Shown here: piece after piece, positions 17,102 through 25,648 of the stretch
How the letters are laid out: every line of letters starts with the position of its first letter
Numbering within the stretch: position 1 is the stretch's first letter
NCBI GenBank assembly: GCA_035571835.1
Contig: DATNBU010000011.1
Span: 1-64,000 of the forward strand
DNA length: 64,000 bases
Direction: 5' to 3'
Source: Candidatus Limnocylindrales bacterium
GTDB lineage: Bacteria > Desulfobacterota > Binatia > UBA1149 > CAITLU01
Program-made: the position numbers and the translations under genes
Notes under the pieces: generated by a model
What the model was told of the DNA's origin: nothing
Seen by the model: only the letters and a program-made list of their open reading frames with translations
The model's database searches: none

Positions 17102-17818
17102 CTATGGCTGCGGTTTTGTCGGATTGGGCTGGGGCGAGGTTGGCTCGGTAGTATGACTCGCGTCAGCCCTGTCACGGGTGACGCAGATCGGTACCCTTTC
17201 TTCCTTCGGTTTATCGTCGTGTGGTGGGTTGGCAGCCCAGGCATAGACTCCCAGCGCGATCAGGCCCATGGAGGTGACTAAGAGCAGTGCCACCGAACGA
17301 TTGCGGACGTCCATTTTGAGCTGCTCCGTTTGCAGATACGAGCTCAGGCGACTCAACGTCGGCGTCAGCGCGGTGAATCTGTTCAACGCCTCAGTGTATT
17401 CGTTCGAACCCGGGGACTTGCTGTGCTTACGCAGCTCGACGGTGGCAGCTTGACGTTCATCAAGCAGCGGAATGAGGGACTCGTACTGAGGCGGTAGAAG
17501 GTCCGATGCGTGAGCCTCAATGAGTTTGAGGAGATTCGAGTTCTGTCTCACATCTTCCAGGAAAAAAGTCTCGGTGATGAGAAGGCGTAGCGCCTGGATC
17601 ATTCCGATACCGAAAAGAAGCAGCGCCGCCGCGAGTGCCACCACCGCAGCGTAGAACCGCGGTGTAAGCGGGATCAAAGAGCCGAGAGACGTGAAGGGGC
17701 TGGTGCCGATCGCCAGCGCCCCGAGAGCGCCCAAGCCACCGACCATCCATTTGGCGGTCGCGCGAATATCCGATCGCACGGCCTCAAATTTCTGAAGTGG
17801 AGAGTCCGGGGTATCCAT
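17102..17818 (-). CDS. three-helix membrane protein of unknown function
   Basis: 238 residues. Three hydrophobic helices are visible: about 25-45 (WMVGGLGALGALAIG), 55-80 (FYAAVVALAAALLLFGIGMIQAL) and 175-196 (VALLLVTSMGLIALGVYAWAA), with a ~95-residue largely helical soluble segment between the second and third, and a Pro-rich C-terminal tail (TSPQPNPTKPQP). The N-terminal block resembles membrane anchors that accompany effector/STAND-type proteins in actinobacteria, but I cannot assign a family. It starts 3 bases after the stop of the upstream 128-residue gene, so the two form an operon. Confidence 0.6.
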   Translation of the reverse strand: MDTPDSPLQKFEAVRSDIRATAKWMVGGLGALGALAIGTSPFTSLGSLIPLTPRFYAAVVALAAALLLFGIGMIQALRLLITETFFLEDVRQNSNLLKLIEAHASDLLPPQYESLIPLLDERQAATVELRKHSKSPGSNEYTEALNRFTALTPTLSRLSSYLQTEQLKMDVRNRSVALLLVTSMGLIALGVYAWAANPPHDDKPKEERVPICVTRDRADASHTTEPTSPQPNPTKPQP

Positions 17819-17821
17819 GGA

Positions 17822-18208
17822 TCAGACGATTTCGAATTTGATCCGGGCAGGAATCGCGAGTCTCGAGCGTAGTTTCTCAATGTCCACGCTTTTGCCTGGC
17901 GGAACATGCACGAGAAGTGCCGGCGACTTGCGCGACCGCGTCGGGCTGGCGCCCGTTCGGACCTCGAGTAGATCCCAGTCTGTGAATGGGAGGCTCGATT
18001 TGCGGCCGGATCGGATCGGCTGAATCAGCCAGCAGGAAGTGGTCCCGGGGTCAGGAAGAACCGGCGGCGAGGTAGGCTTTGGCCCTACCGGCTTCGGAGT
18101 CTTCTTACGCCGACTCGTCGGCTTTTTCGTGGTGGCTCGCCACAGTGTGACAGATTCACCATGGCAACTGACTGTGATGCTGCCGTCCAGATTCTCTTTG
18201 ACGTCCAT
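17822..18208 (-). CDS. hypothetical protein, operon partner of the three-helix membrane protein
   Basis: 128 residues, no signal peptide. The N-terminus has a short beta-hairpin pattern (GSITVSCHGESVTLW), followed by a Lys/Pro-rich linker (about 28-52), and a C-terminal part (SLPFTDWDLLEVRTG.. ALLVHVPPGKSVDIEKLRSRL) compatible with a small alpha/beta domain. No known family recognised. The stop is 3 bases before the start of the membrane protein, implying translational coupling and a joint role. Confidence 0.5.
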   Translation of the reverse strand: MDVKENLDGSITVSCHGESVTLWRATTKKPTSRRKKTPKPVGPKPTSPPVLPDPGTTSCWLIQPIRSGRKSSLPFTDWDLLEVRTGASPTRSRKSPALLVHVPPGKSVDIEKLRSRLAIPARIKFEIV

Positions 18209-18454
18209 GAGTAAGCCTCGCGGCGAATGCGGTTACGGGGCTGGCGGAACTGTGTCGAGTGACAAGGGTGAGTATCGCCACAAGTAGGGGACTGGGGGGA
18301 CTTGGCCGGCGCTCGTACGATGCGGATCGCCGCGCCGGTGAGAAGCCTCGCGAAACCGGAACCGACCGAAACAATATCCATGCGGCTCGGGGTTAAACGC
18401 CCCGGGCAACCACGGGTTGCGGCGATTAAGGCTCGGGCGGTCACAGCGGGAAAG

Positions 18455-18482
18455 ACCCCGCGGCGCGTGCAAGCGCCGCGGG
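18455..18482 (-). terminator. terminator hairpin of the small Cys-rich gene
   Basis: An 11-bp perfect stem (CCCCGCGGCGC at 18455-18465 with GCGCCGCGGGG at 18472-18482, 6-base loop) lies about 30 bases past the stop of the leftward Cys-rich exported protein. On the minus strand it is followed by only a weak TCTTTCC tract, so it may be a partly rho-independent stop or an mRNA 3'-end stabiliser. Confidence 0.6.
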
Positions 18483-18510
18483 GCCTCGAAGGGTTTTACG
18501 TGGAGGCGCC

Positions 18511-19134
18511 TTACTCGCAGAAGCCGCCGACTCCGCACGTCAGTGCAGGCAGCCACTCGCCGCTGAAGCCTTCGCAATCCACCTGCGAGTTGAAGTTCGG
18601 GCCGGCCACGCAGCCACTCGACGTCTGGCAGCATCCGCCCGGCGTCGGAGTTGCAGAGCAGAAGCCGTCGCTGCCGCATCCGGCCCCCGCCGTGATGTAT
18701 GTCGCGAGGGGCCCGGCGGCCATCTGGCAGTCGGTGAGCGTCTGCAGAGTCGAAAGGATCCCGCAGGCGCCGGACACGCCGTCCGATCCGCTGCAGCATG
18801 CGGTGATCGTCAGTTTCCGCAGCGACATGCTGGCGGATTCTTCGATGTCTGCCTGGAACACACCTTCGTCCCCGGAAGTCCGACAGCCGCCTTTCGACTC
18901 CGCTTTCGTCCACGACGACGAGATCTTGCCGACGCACTTCGAGGTATCGACGGGGTCGCCGCTCTTGAGCGACTTGGCGTTTGCCGCGTGCAGGCACGAC
19001 GAGTACTTGCCGGCGGCTTTTAGTTTCGCGGCTGCACAATCGGCGGCAGGGTCGCCGGCTCGCGACGCTGCAGCCGCCGCCAGTGTCAGACAAGTGACCG
19101 CAACGACAAACGAAGTTCTTCGAATCAAACTCAT
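18511..19134 (-). CDS. small cysteine-rich exported protein
   Basis: 207 residues from the ATG at 19134, preceded by an AGAAGGAGAGGAC ribosome site; an in-frame extension further upstream lacks one. A signal peptide (VVAVTCLTLAAAAASRAG) precedes a module CAAAKLKAAGKYSSCL.. KCVGKISSSWTKAES.. GCRTSGD, a helix-rich Cys motif I have seen repeated in exported proteins of deltaproteobacteria-like genomes, and then a second Cys-rich block (TACCSGSDG.. GCGSDGFCSATPTPGGCCQTSSGC) to the end. About 17 Cys suggest a disulfide-stabilised extracellular protein. Function unknown. Followed by a terminator at 18455-18482. Confidence 0.75.
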   Translation of the reverse strand: MSLIRRTSFVVAVTCLTLAAAAASRAGDPAADCAAAKLKAAGKYSSCLHAANAKSLKSGDPVDTSKCVGKISSSWTKAESKGGCRTSGDEGVFQADIEESASMSLRKLTITACCSGSDGVSGACGILSTLQTLTDCQMAAGPLATYITAGAGCGSDGFCSATPTPGGCCQTSSGCVAGPNFNSQVDCEGFSGEWLPALTCGVGGFCE

Positions 19135-19298
19135 TGTCCTCTCCTTCTTCGCCTCGACGGCGTCGCACACCTTGTTGTGGCAGTCCTATGGACAGTGTCG
19201 TGCGACGGCCAGTCTGCGATTCCCGCCGATCTTCGCTCGACGCACGAGCGTACAATTCGAGTACGTCGAGAGTTGATGCAAACGGATCGGCCGGCGAG

Positions 19299-22142
19299 CT
19301 ACGGCGCCTTGTACGATGCAGCGAACTTCGCCGCGCCGTTACTCTTGATCTCGTCCGCCCCGAAGCTCGCCTGCCAGCAGGACGCGTCGCTCGTGCGAAC
19401 CTGCGCGACTACGGTACCTTCGAGGCCGTCGCCGAGCGCAAACGTCGGGATCGTGCTGCCCTTCGCCTTGAGCTGGACCTTTCCGCTGCCCGTGGTGCTC
19501 GACGTGCCGGCAATTCCGCTGATTCCGTCGCCCGGTGCCGGCTTCCGGCGGTCCTTGTATTTGAAGCCCTTGGTCGTCTCGCTCCAGCACGACTCGTCTT
19601 CGCAGGTCGCGTTTCCGGCCAGCGGTTGGAGGAAAATGACGAGGCCATTCGCATCGTACACGCAGAGCTCGTACGCCGTGTCGGTCGTGGGCGAGCCGAG
19701 ATCCTCCTTCGCGAAGCCGGCCTTGCCCCACTTGAACGAGACCGCGCGCTTCCCGGCGTCGTCGGAATTGGCCAGCGAGAGCGTCGCGCCGCCCGGCGCG
19801 TCGTTGTCACAGGTCTGCGGCGTGTCGTCGCTTTCGCAACCGCTTTCCACGTTGCAGTAGTCCCGTGTGCAGAGGGTGCCGTCGTCGCATGCGCTATCGT
19901 CGGCGGTGTGCAGGCAGCGTCCGACACTGTCGCACTCGTCGACGGTGCACCCGACGCCGTCCTCCCAGCATGGAGCCCCGTCGGCTTCGAAGGTGCACGT
20001 CGAAGAGCAGCAGTCTCCATTCGCGACATTCCCGTCGTCGCAGATTTCGCCGTATTCGACGAGGCCATTGCCGCACACCGGGATCCCCGCTTCATAGGCG
20101 CCGAGATCGCAGTGGGCTCCGACCGGCCGCGGGAATCCGCGCTGATCCCGGTCGCCGAGCAGATGGCAAGTGGTATCGTCGCCGGCGTCGATCGCGCTCG
20201 ACGGGACGTTGAGCTTCAGCGTGTATGTCGGGCCGCCGTTGTCATCGGGATCGCCCGCGAGATTCGGGTCACCGCTGAGTGCCGGATTGCAGCTTCCGTC
20301 CTCGATGAGGTTGTGATGGTTCACGGCGAACGCCGTGCTCAAACAATCGGCGTGCAACGAATTGGCGATGATGTTGTTCACGATGCTGAGATTGCCGCCC
20401 GACGCGAGCCGAACCAGTCCAACCGAGTTGTACGAGAGAGTGCTGTTGGTGAGCTCGAGCGATCCGGTGTCGAGAGTGATCGCGCCACCCGTGATCGAGT
20501 TGGAAAAGCTGGCCGAGAACGTGCTGTTCCGGATGCTCGTTGCGCTGTTCGTGCTGTAGACGGCTCCTCCGTCGGAGTCTGCGCCATTTCCCGCGAAATA
20601 GCTGTCGAGGACGGAGAGCGTCGAGGAGCTTACGTAGATCGCACCGCCGGTGCCCGCAACGTTGTTGCTGAACGAGCTGCCTTCTATTGCGAGCGTCGAG
20701 GAGCTGGCGTGGATCACACCGCCGTCGATCGCAACATTGTTGTTGAACGAGCAGCCTTCTATTGCGAGCGTCGCCGAATCGACCATGATCGCGCCGCCGG
20801 CCACCGCGCCGCCTCCCTGAATCTGCAGTCCATTCATCTCGACGGTGCCGCCGTCGATCGAGAAGACCTGGACGGGGACGTTGGTCTCGTCGACGCCGGT
20901 GATCACGACGTACTGGCCTGCGCCGTCTATCGTGAGGGTTTTGTGGATCTGCGGGAGGCTCGATTCGAGTGTAATAAAAGTCGTGTCTGCGAACCTGATG
21001 AGATTCGGTCCAAAGGCGGCGGCGGCGGCGTTCATCGCCTCGCGCAGCGTGCAATGCGCGTCGCAGGTGCCGTCGTCATCGTCCCCACCGGCGGTGACAT
21101 AGAGGATGTTCTGTTCTTCGGTCGCGCCGATGTCGCAGCCGGATCCCACCGGCCGCGTGATGCCGCGCTGATCGACACCGCCTGTGGGACTGGCCAGGCA
21201 GTAGGTTTCGTCGCCGTGGTCGTTCGCGAGGGAGCCGTTCATCGGCGGTGCTGTCTGGGTCGGACCGCCGTAGTTCCCAAGAGGCGAAAGCATGGGATCG
21301 CCGCTGAACGCAGCCGGGCACGATGCATCCTCGATCAAGTTCGAGGTGTTCGTCCCGATGGAGCCGCCGGACTCCAGCTTGCAGTCCGCACCGGTCGATC
21401 CGGCGATGATGGTGTTGACGAGGTCGAGCGGTCCGCGAGTCGCGATGCCGCCTCCAGCTGTCAGAGGCGCCGAATTGGCCATGACTGTGGTGTTGTACAG
21501 TTGCACGCCCGCGGTCACCCGGCCCTGGATTCCTCCGCCGTCGGTTGCTGCCGTGTTTCCGTAGATCGTGCTGTTGACGATCAGTGCGCTCGACGCCACG
21601 TAGATCCCGCCTCCCTGGTCGCCGCTGTTGCCGTTGATCGTGCTGCCGGAGATGGTCGCATACGTGGCGTAGATGCCGCCGCCTGCGGCGGAAGCGTGAC
21701 ATGCGGAGACCGTGCTGTCGTAGAAGAACAGCCGGCCCGTGCTCAGGATACAACCGCCGACGTCGCCGAGACCTTTGGTGAGCGTCACGTGGTCGAGAGT
21801 GAAGTTGATCTCGAAAGCGACGACGAACAGCTGAACGTCTGCGCTGCCGTTTCCGTTGCTGTCGCCGCTCAATGTGACCGGCACGCCGGTACCGTCGATC
21901 GTCAGGTCCTTGTCCACGGTGATGGCGCTGCCGAAACGGATTACTGATCCGGCCAGACCGGCGTCGAAGTCGATCGTGTCGCCCGACGATGCCGATGCGA
22001 TCGTGTCGCGCAGCGATCCGGCGCCGGTGTCATTGCTGTTCATGACGGTGAGCACGGCCGCCTCGGACCAGTCCGGCGTCATCGCCAGCAGACAGAACGC
22101 CAGGACGCACGCAGAGTAGTTTCGAATGTTTCGGATGTTCAT
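19299..22142 (-). CDS. exported beta-helix protein with two CSLREA/choice-of-anchor modules and shared C-terminal domain
   Basis: 947 residues from ATG 22142 (GAGGGAGGGCC site; upstream in-frame sequence is non-coding). After the signal peptide, two tandem modules each begin with a CSLREA-like segment (TGAGSLRDTIASASSGDTIDF; CDAHCTLREAMNAAAAAFG), continue as parallel beta-helix repeats (GGGIYATYATISGSTINGN, SNNVAGTGGAIYVSSSTLSV) and close with the choice-of-anchor Q pattern (NYGGPTQT.. DQRGITRPVGSGCDIGATE; DNGGPTYTL.. DQRGFPRPVGAHCDLGAYE). A Cys-rich repeat (CGNGLVEYGEICDDGN) follows, then about 785-947 the domain shared with two proteins at 7.7-11.9 kb (SFKW, YELCVYDANG, CWSE, KYKDRR, CWQASFG). 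A large surface or secreted protein; ligand unknown. Downstream partner of the 68-residue gene that ends 11 bases before it. Confidence 0.85.
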   Translation of the reverse strand: MNIRNIRNYSACVLAFCLLAMTPDWSEAAVLTVMNSNDTGAGSLRDTIASASSGDTIDFDAGLAGSVIRFGSAITVDKDLTIDGTGVPVTLSGDSNGNGSADVQLFVVAFEINFTLDHVTLTKGLGDVGGCILSTGRLFFYDSTVSACHASAAGGGIYATYATISGSTINGNSGDQGGGIYVASSALIVNSTIYGNTAATDGGGIQGRVTAGVQLYNTTVMANSAPLTAGGGIATRGPLDLVNTIIAGSTGADCKLESGGSIGTNTSNLIEDASCPAAFSGDPMLSPLGNYGGPTQTAPPMNGSLANDHGDETYCLASPTGGVDQRGITRPVGSGCDIGATEEQNILYVTAGGDDDDGTCDAHCTLREAMNAAAAAFGPNLIRFADTTFITLESSLPQIHKTLTIDGAGQYVVITGVDETNVPVQVFSIDGGTVEMNGLQIQGGGAVAGGAIMVDSATLAIEGCSFNNNVAIDGGVIHASSSTLAIEGSSFSNNVAGTGGAIYVSSSTLSVLDSYFAGNGADSDGGAVYSTNSATSIRNSTFSASFSNSITGGAITLDTGSLELTNSTLSYNSVGLVRLASGGNLSIVNNIIANSLHADCLSTAFAVNHHNLIEDGSCNPALSGDPNLAGDPDDNGGPTYTLKLNVPSSAIDAGDDTTCHLLGDRDQRGFPRPVGAHCDLGAYEAGIPVCGNGLVEYGEICDDGNVANGDCCSSTCTFEADGAPCWEDGVGCTVDECDSVGRCLHTADDSACDDGTLCTRDYCNVESGCESDDTPQTCDNDAPGGATLSLANSDDAGKRAVSFKWGKAGFAKEDLGSPTTDTAYELCVYDANGLVIFLQPLAGNATCEDESCWSETTKGFKYKDRRKPAPGDGISGIAGTSSTTGSGKVQLKAKGSTIPTFALGDGLEGTVVAQVRTSDASCWQASFGADEIKSNGAAKFAASYKAP

Positions 22143-22153
22143 GGCCCTCCCTC

Positions 22154-22360
22154 TCAGTCGATCAGTTTGCCAAGGTGCTCGAGCAGCTCGGCGAGGCTCG
22201 TGAAGTGGTGGCGGCCGCTCGACGTGACCTCCTCCAGCTTGCCCCTGCACGTACCGGCACCGAGATCGGTGGTACGGTCGAAGCGCAGGACGAACGTCCG
22301 CTCCTGTGGATAGAGGGGACGCTGGAGTTTCTCGTCGTCGCTGCGGAAGCGCTCGGTCAT
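22154..22360 (-). CDS. small protein, first gene of the beta-helix operon
   Basis: 68 residues, no signal peptide or membrane helix. The sequence TFVLRFDRTTDLGAG, TCRGKLEEVTSSGRHHF and SLAELLEHLGKLI has the strand-strand-helix pattern of a small uncharacterised bacterial family in which an FxxxxELxxFL-like helix ends the protein. It ends 11 bases before the start of the 947-residue exported protein and faces the AAA/TPR regulator across a 168-base divergent promoter region, so it may be the regulatory or accessory member of that operon. Confidence 0.6.
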   Translation of the reverse strand: MTERFRSDDEKLQRPLYPQERTFVLRFDRTTDLGAGTCRGKLEEVTSSGRHHFTSLAELLEHLGKLID

Positions 22361-22528
22361 GCGCAGTTGCTACCCCGGCCGGCGCCGGCGAGTCCCCACA
22401 AAACTCACACATTTCGAGGCTGCCGGGCACGAAGGCGCTCGTTTCCGGCCTCGCGCCGCCGCAGTCGGCGTGAGCGTCCACCGGCGAGCTATTTTGTGGT
22501 TTCGCCGTCCCCGGTATTCTTCCGCGCC

Positions 22529-25420
22529 ATGGCCGGGACTTCTGGTGCTGCTCCCGCGCGTCGCCGGATCGGTCAGGGTTTCGAGCTGGATCTTTCCGGC
22601 GAACAACTCTGCCGCGGCGGGCAGACCATTGCGGTGCGGCCCAAGAGCTGGCTCGTGCTCCGGTATCTCAGCGAACGAGCGGGCGAGCTCGTTTCGATAG
22701 GCGACCTTCTCGATGTCGCGTGGCCTGGAACAGCAATCACACCGAACACGCTGAGCAACGTCATCAACGAGCTGAGACGGGCTCTCGGGGACAGCGCATC
22801 CGATCCGCGCTTCATCCAGACCGTGCACAGGCGCGGATTCCGCTGGCTTGGGGCCGGTGCGGGCGACGGTCGTCCGCCTTCGGAATCCGATTCCCGCGGC
22901 TCCGTGCCACACACGGAAGTATTCGTTGGCCGAGAGACTGAGCTGGAGCGACTTCGTCGCTGCTGGACCGATGCAAAGGCGGGCCGGCGGCAGATCGTTT
23001 TCGTTGGAGGCGATGCCGGTATTGGCAAGACGACACTCGTCGCTGAGCTCATGCGCTCGCTCGATGATGGAGAGAGCCTGATCGCGCGCGGCGGCGCTGT
23101 CGAATCGACAGGCGCCCTCGAGCCATACGTGCCGTTTGTCGGTGCGATCGATGACCTGCTGTCGCGCGAGCGCGCTCTGGTGCTGCCTTTGTTGCAGCGC
23201 TCAGCTCCCGGCTGGCTCGCCATGATGCCTTGGACTGCCGCGCCCGAATCAGCCCCGCTTTCGCCGGCTGCACCTCTCGACACTGCTCCCTCGCTGCTGT
23301 TCCAGGGAGCAACCTTCTGGGAATCCGTCGCGGCGATGCGACCCACGCTGCTGGTGATCGAAGACCTTCACATGGCGGATGCGGCAACGATCGCGCTCGT
23401 CGGGCTTCTCGCCGAGCGCACCGCGACGGCACGACTCATGGTGCTCGCTACGTGGCGCTCTGCGCAGGCCGTTGCGACCGAGCACGCCGCCGCGGGCCTT
23501 GTCCGGCGGTTGCAGGCGTCGCGCCGTGCGAGCGTGATCTCCTTGTCACCGCTGCTGCGTGTCGAGATCGAGCGGTGGCTGTCCCATCGCTTCGCCAGCG
23601 ACTCGGTTGCCGCAGCGCTTGCGCCGGCGCTGGAACAGCTCTCGGAGGGCAACCCGCTCTTTCTCCGCGCGCTCAGCGAACATGCGGTCGAGCGGGGCAT
23701 CATCAGCAGCGACGGAAGTGCCTGGCAGCTTCCAGTCGATCCTGCTGCCACGCTGCTCGAGCTTCCGGACGATCTGCGCGACATCGTGGGAGCACAGCTC
23801 GACGTGCTCGGCCCGGACGAAACCGAAGCCCTGGAGGTTGCAGCCGCGGTGGGGCTGCGCTTCTGCGCGCAGGACGTCGCCAGCGGATGCGGACGGCCGG
23901 TGGCTGCTGCCGATTCGCTCTGCCATCGCCTCGGGAAGGCGCGTCATTTCATCCGCGCGTGTGGCAGTGTCACTCGTCCCGACGGCACTCGCAGCGGCGA
24001 ATACGAGTTCGTGCATTCTCTCTTCCGTCACGCCTGCTACGCGCGCATGTCGTCGGCGCGCCGCCAGCTCGTTCACGAGCGGATCGCGCTCGGAATGGAA
24101 ATGGCCCACGGCGAGCGAACGACGGAGGCTGTTTACCAGCTCGCTGAGCAGTTCGAGGCGGCGGACGATCTCGAGAGGGCGGTGCAGTATCTGTCGAAGG
24201 CCGCCGCATCCGCGGTCGAACCCGACGCACAGGCCGAAGCGCGCAAGCGTCTCGAACAGTTGCTTCAAAGGCTTCACGAAGAACCCCGAAGCCGCGCGCG
24301 TGATAGCGAGGATGCCCAGTTCCAGCTTACCGGCCTCGACTTTCAGCGCACGGGGGGCGACTACTTCCAGTACTACCAGACGGCGGAGCGGTTGGCCTTG
24401 CGAGCGGGAGACAGCCGCCTCGTCTTCACCGCGCGCCTCGGACTCGCTGTCGGCCAGCTTGCGCTCGGAGAAACGGAGCAGGCCGAGCTCACCGCGGAAA
24501 AGCTTCTCGTGATGGCCGACAGGGAGCTGCCCACTCTTCGTCCACAAGCGCTCACGGCGGCGTCGTTCGCACCGGTCGTCAAAGGAGAGCTCGAGAAGGC
24601 CGCGGCGCGTCTTTCGGTAGCCGTCACGCTGGATCCGGAGCCGGGCATTCCCGCCACCGTCGATCAGCGCGCGTGGCAGGAGATTCACTACGCGTACGTG
24701 CTTGCGCTGCTCGGAAGACTCCGCGAGTCGGAAGTGTGGCTCGAACGATCACTCGCGCGCTGTGAGGATTCGGATCATCCGGTCAGCCAATCTTTGGTAC
24801 AGACCCACGCCGCGGAGATCTGCATCGTGCTGCGCAATCCCGATCGAGCCGCGCGCTGCAACGAACGATCGTCGCAGATCACGCAGCAGCTCATCGGAAA
24901 AATCACTGCGCGAAACCGCGCGATCGCGAGCTGGGCCGCCTTTGAGCGCACACCTTCGGCCGAGTTGTGCGATGCGATGGAAGGCATCAATCAACGCCGC
25001 TGGTTGTCCTGGCCGGCAGTGCTCGCCTCGGCGCAGAGGCGCGTCGGCCGGCTCGAGAAGGCTCTTCAGACGATCGAGGCCGGCTTCCAATACGCCGTCG
25101 ACACCAGCTCGGCGATCTATCTGGCAGACTTGCACCGCGAGCGCGGCGAGATCGCGATGGCCCGGCTCACGCACGAACGCGGCGCCGGCACCGCCGCCGA
25201 AGCGGAAACGCAGTTCCGCGAAGCAGTGCGCGTGGCGCACCATCAGCGTTCCCGGCTGCTCGAGCTCCGAGCCAGAGTTTGCCTCGCGCGACTGCTCGCC
25301 CGGACGGAGCGTGCGGCCGAGGCTCGCCAGCAGCTCGAGGACATTCTCGGTTCCTTCGAGGGCGAGCCGGCTGCCGCGGACATCACCGAGGCGATGGCCG
25401 CGAACCAGAGTATCTGCTGA
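22529..25420 (+). CDS. OmpR-type winged-helix/AAA ATPase/TPR transcriptional regulator
   Basis: 963 residues from ATG 22529. Residues about 15-105 form an OmpR/CadC-type winged helix (VRPKSWLVLRYLSERAGELV, TPNTLSNVINELRRALGD, FIQTVHRRGFRWLG). An AAA_16-type NTPase follows (about 125-420) with Walker A GGDAGIGKTTL near 159 and Walker B LLVIEDLHMAD. The C-terminal half (about 560-963) is alpha-helical with TPR-like repeats. This layout matches large STAND-like activators that couple ligand or partner sensing by TPRs to ATP-dependent switching. It is divergent from the small protein/beta-helix operon, a natural candidate target. The frame remains open upstream but the winged helix starts right after this ATG. 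Confidence 0.85.
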   Translation: MAGTSGAAPARRRIGQGFELDLSGEQLCRGGQTIAVRPKSWLVLRYLSERAGELVSIGDLLDVAWPGTAITPNTLSNVINELRRALGDSASDPRFIQTVHRRGFRWLGAGAGDGRPPSESDSRGSVPHTEVFVGRETELERLRRCWTDAKAGRRQIVFVGGDAGIGKTTLVAELMRSLDDGESLIARGGAVESTGALEPYVPFVGAIDDLLSRERALVLPLLQRSAPGWLAMMPWTAAPESAPLSPAAPLDTAPSLLFQGATFWESVAAMRPTLLVIEDLHMADAATIALVGLLAERTATARLMVLATWRSAQAVATEHAAAGLVRRLQASRRASVISLSPLLRVEIERWLSHRFASDSVAAALAPALEQLSEGNPLFLRALSEHAVERGIISSDGSAWQLPVDPAATLLELPDDLRDIVGAQLDVLGPDETEALEVAAAVGLRFCAQDVASGCGRPVAAADSLCHRLGKARHFIRACGSVTRPDGTRSGEYEFVHSLFRHACYARMSSARRQLVHERIALGMEMAHGERTTEAVYQLAEQFEAADDLERAVQYLSKAAASAVEPDAQAEARKRLEQLLQRLHEEPRSRARDSEDAQFQLTGLDFQRTGGDYFQYYQTAERLALRAGDSRLVFTARLGLAVGQLALGETEQAELTAEKLLVMADRELPTLRPQALTAASFAPVVKGELEKAAARLSVAVTLDPEPGIPATVDQRAWQEIHYAYVLALLGRLRESEVWLERSLARCEDSDHPVSQSLVQTHAAEICIVLRNPDRAARCNERSSQITQQLIGKITARNRAIASWAAFERTPSAELCDAMEGINQRRWLSWPAVLASAQRRVGRLEKALQTIEAGFQYAVDTSSAIYLADLHRERGEIAMARLTHERGAGTAAEAETQFREAVRVAHHQRSRLLELRARVCLARLLARTERAAEARQQLEDILGSFEGEPAAADITEAMAANQSIC

Positions 25421-25434
25421 GGCTGATGCAGTAG

Positions 25435-25477
25435 GCGCGAAGCGCCGTGACGAGGAAGCGCGAAGCGCCGTGACGAG
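25435..25477 (+). repeat. 20-base tandem direct repeat
   Basis: GCGCGAAGCGCCGTGACGAG occurs at 25435-25454 and again at 25458-25477, separated by 3 bases, just past the stop of the AAA/TPR regulator. Each copy contains the partly self-complementary GCGCGAAGCGC. Non-coding; significance unknown. Confidence 0.75.
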
Positions 25478-25529
25478 AGTCCCGTACGGCGATCGTCCCG
25501 TCCATGTCGCGGAACCCTTCTGCTTCACG

Positions 25530-25549
25530 AACATTCCCCGGGGAATGTT
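25530..25549. repeat. perfect 20-bp palindrome
   Basis: AACATTCCCCGGGGAATGTT is a perfect inverted repeat without spacer. It lies 110 bases past the regulator gene and about 100 bases past the stop of the convergent GNAT gene. Its symmetry is like a homodimeric regulator operator, but the position between two convergent gene ends is not a promoter position; a terminator or recombination site is also possible. Confidence 0.6.
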
Positions 25550-25648
25550 GTTCGCGATCGTCGTACGACGGCCGAGCTGCTCATCGCGATCGCCGAGATC
25601 GATGACCGTAAGCTCTCCGCCAGGCACGCCTGATCTGGCGGAGTGAGG

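Noticed and set aside
19134-21947. A 937-codon plus-strand frame antisense to the beta-helix protein
   Set aside because: Arg/Ala/Val-rich low-complexity shadow of the minus-strand gene; no motif or ribosome site.
24749-25627. A 292-codon minus-strand frame (GTG start) across the regulator 3' end
   Set aside because: Mostly antisense to the TPR region; the first ~65 residues outside it (NIPRGMFVKQKGSATWTG..) look protein-like but have no ribosome site or known family.
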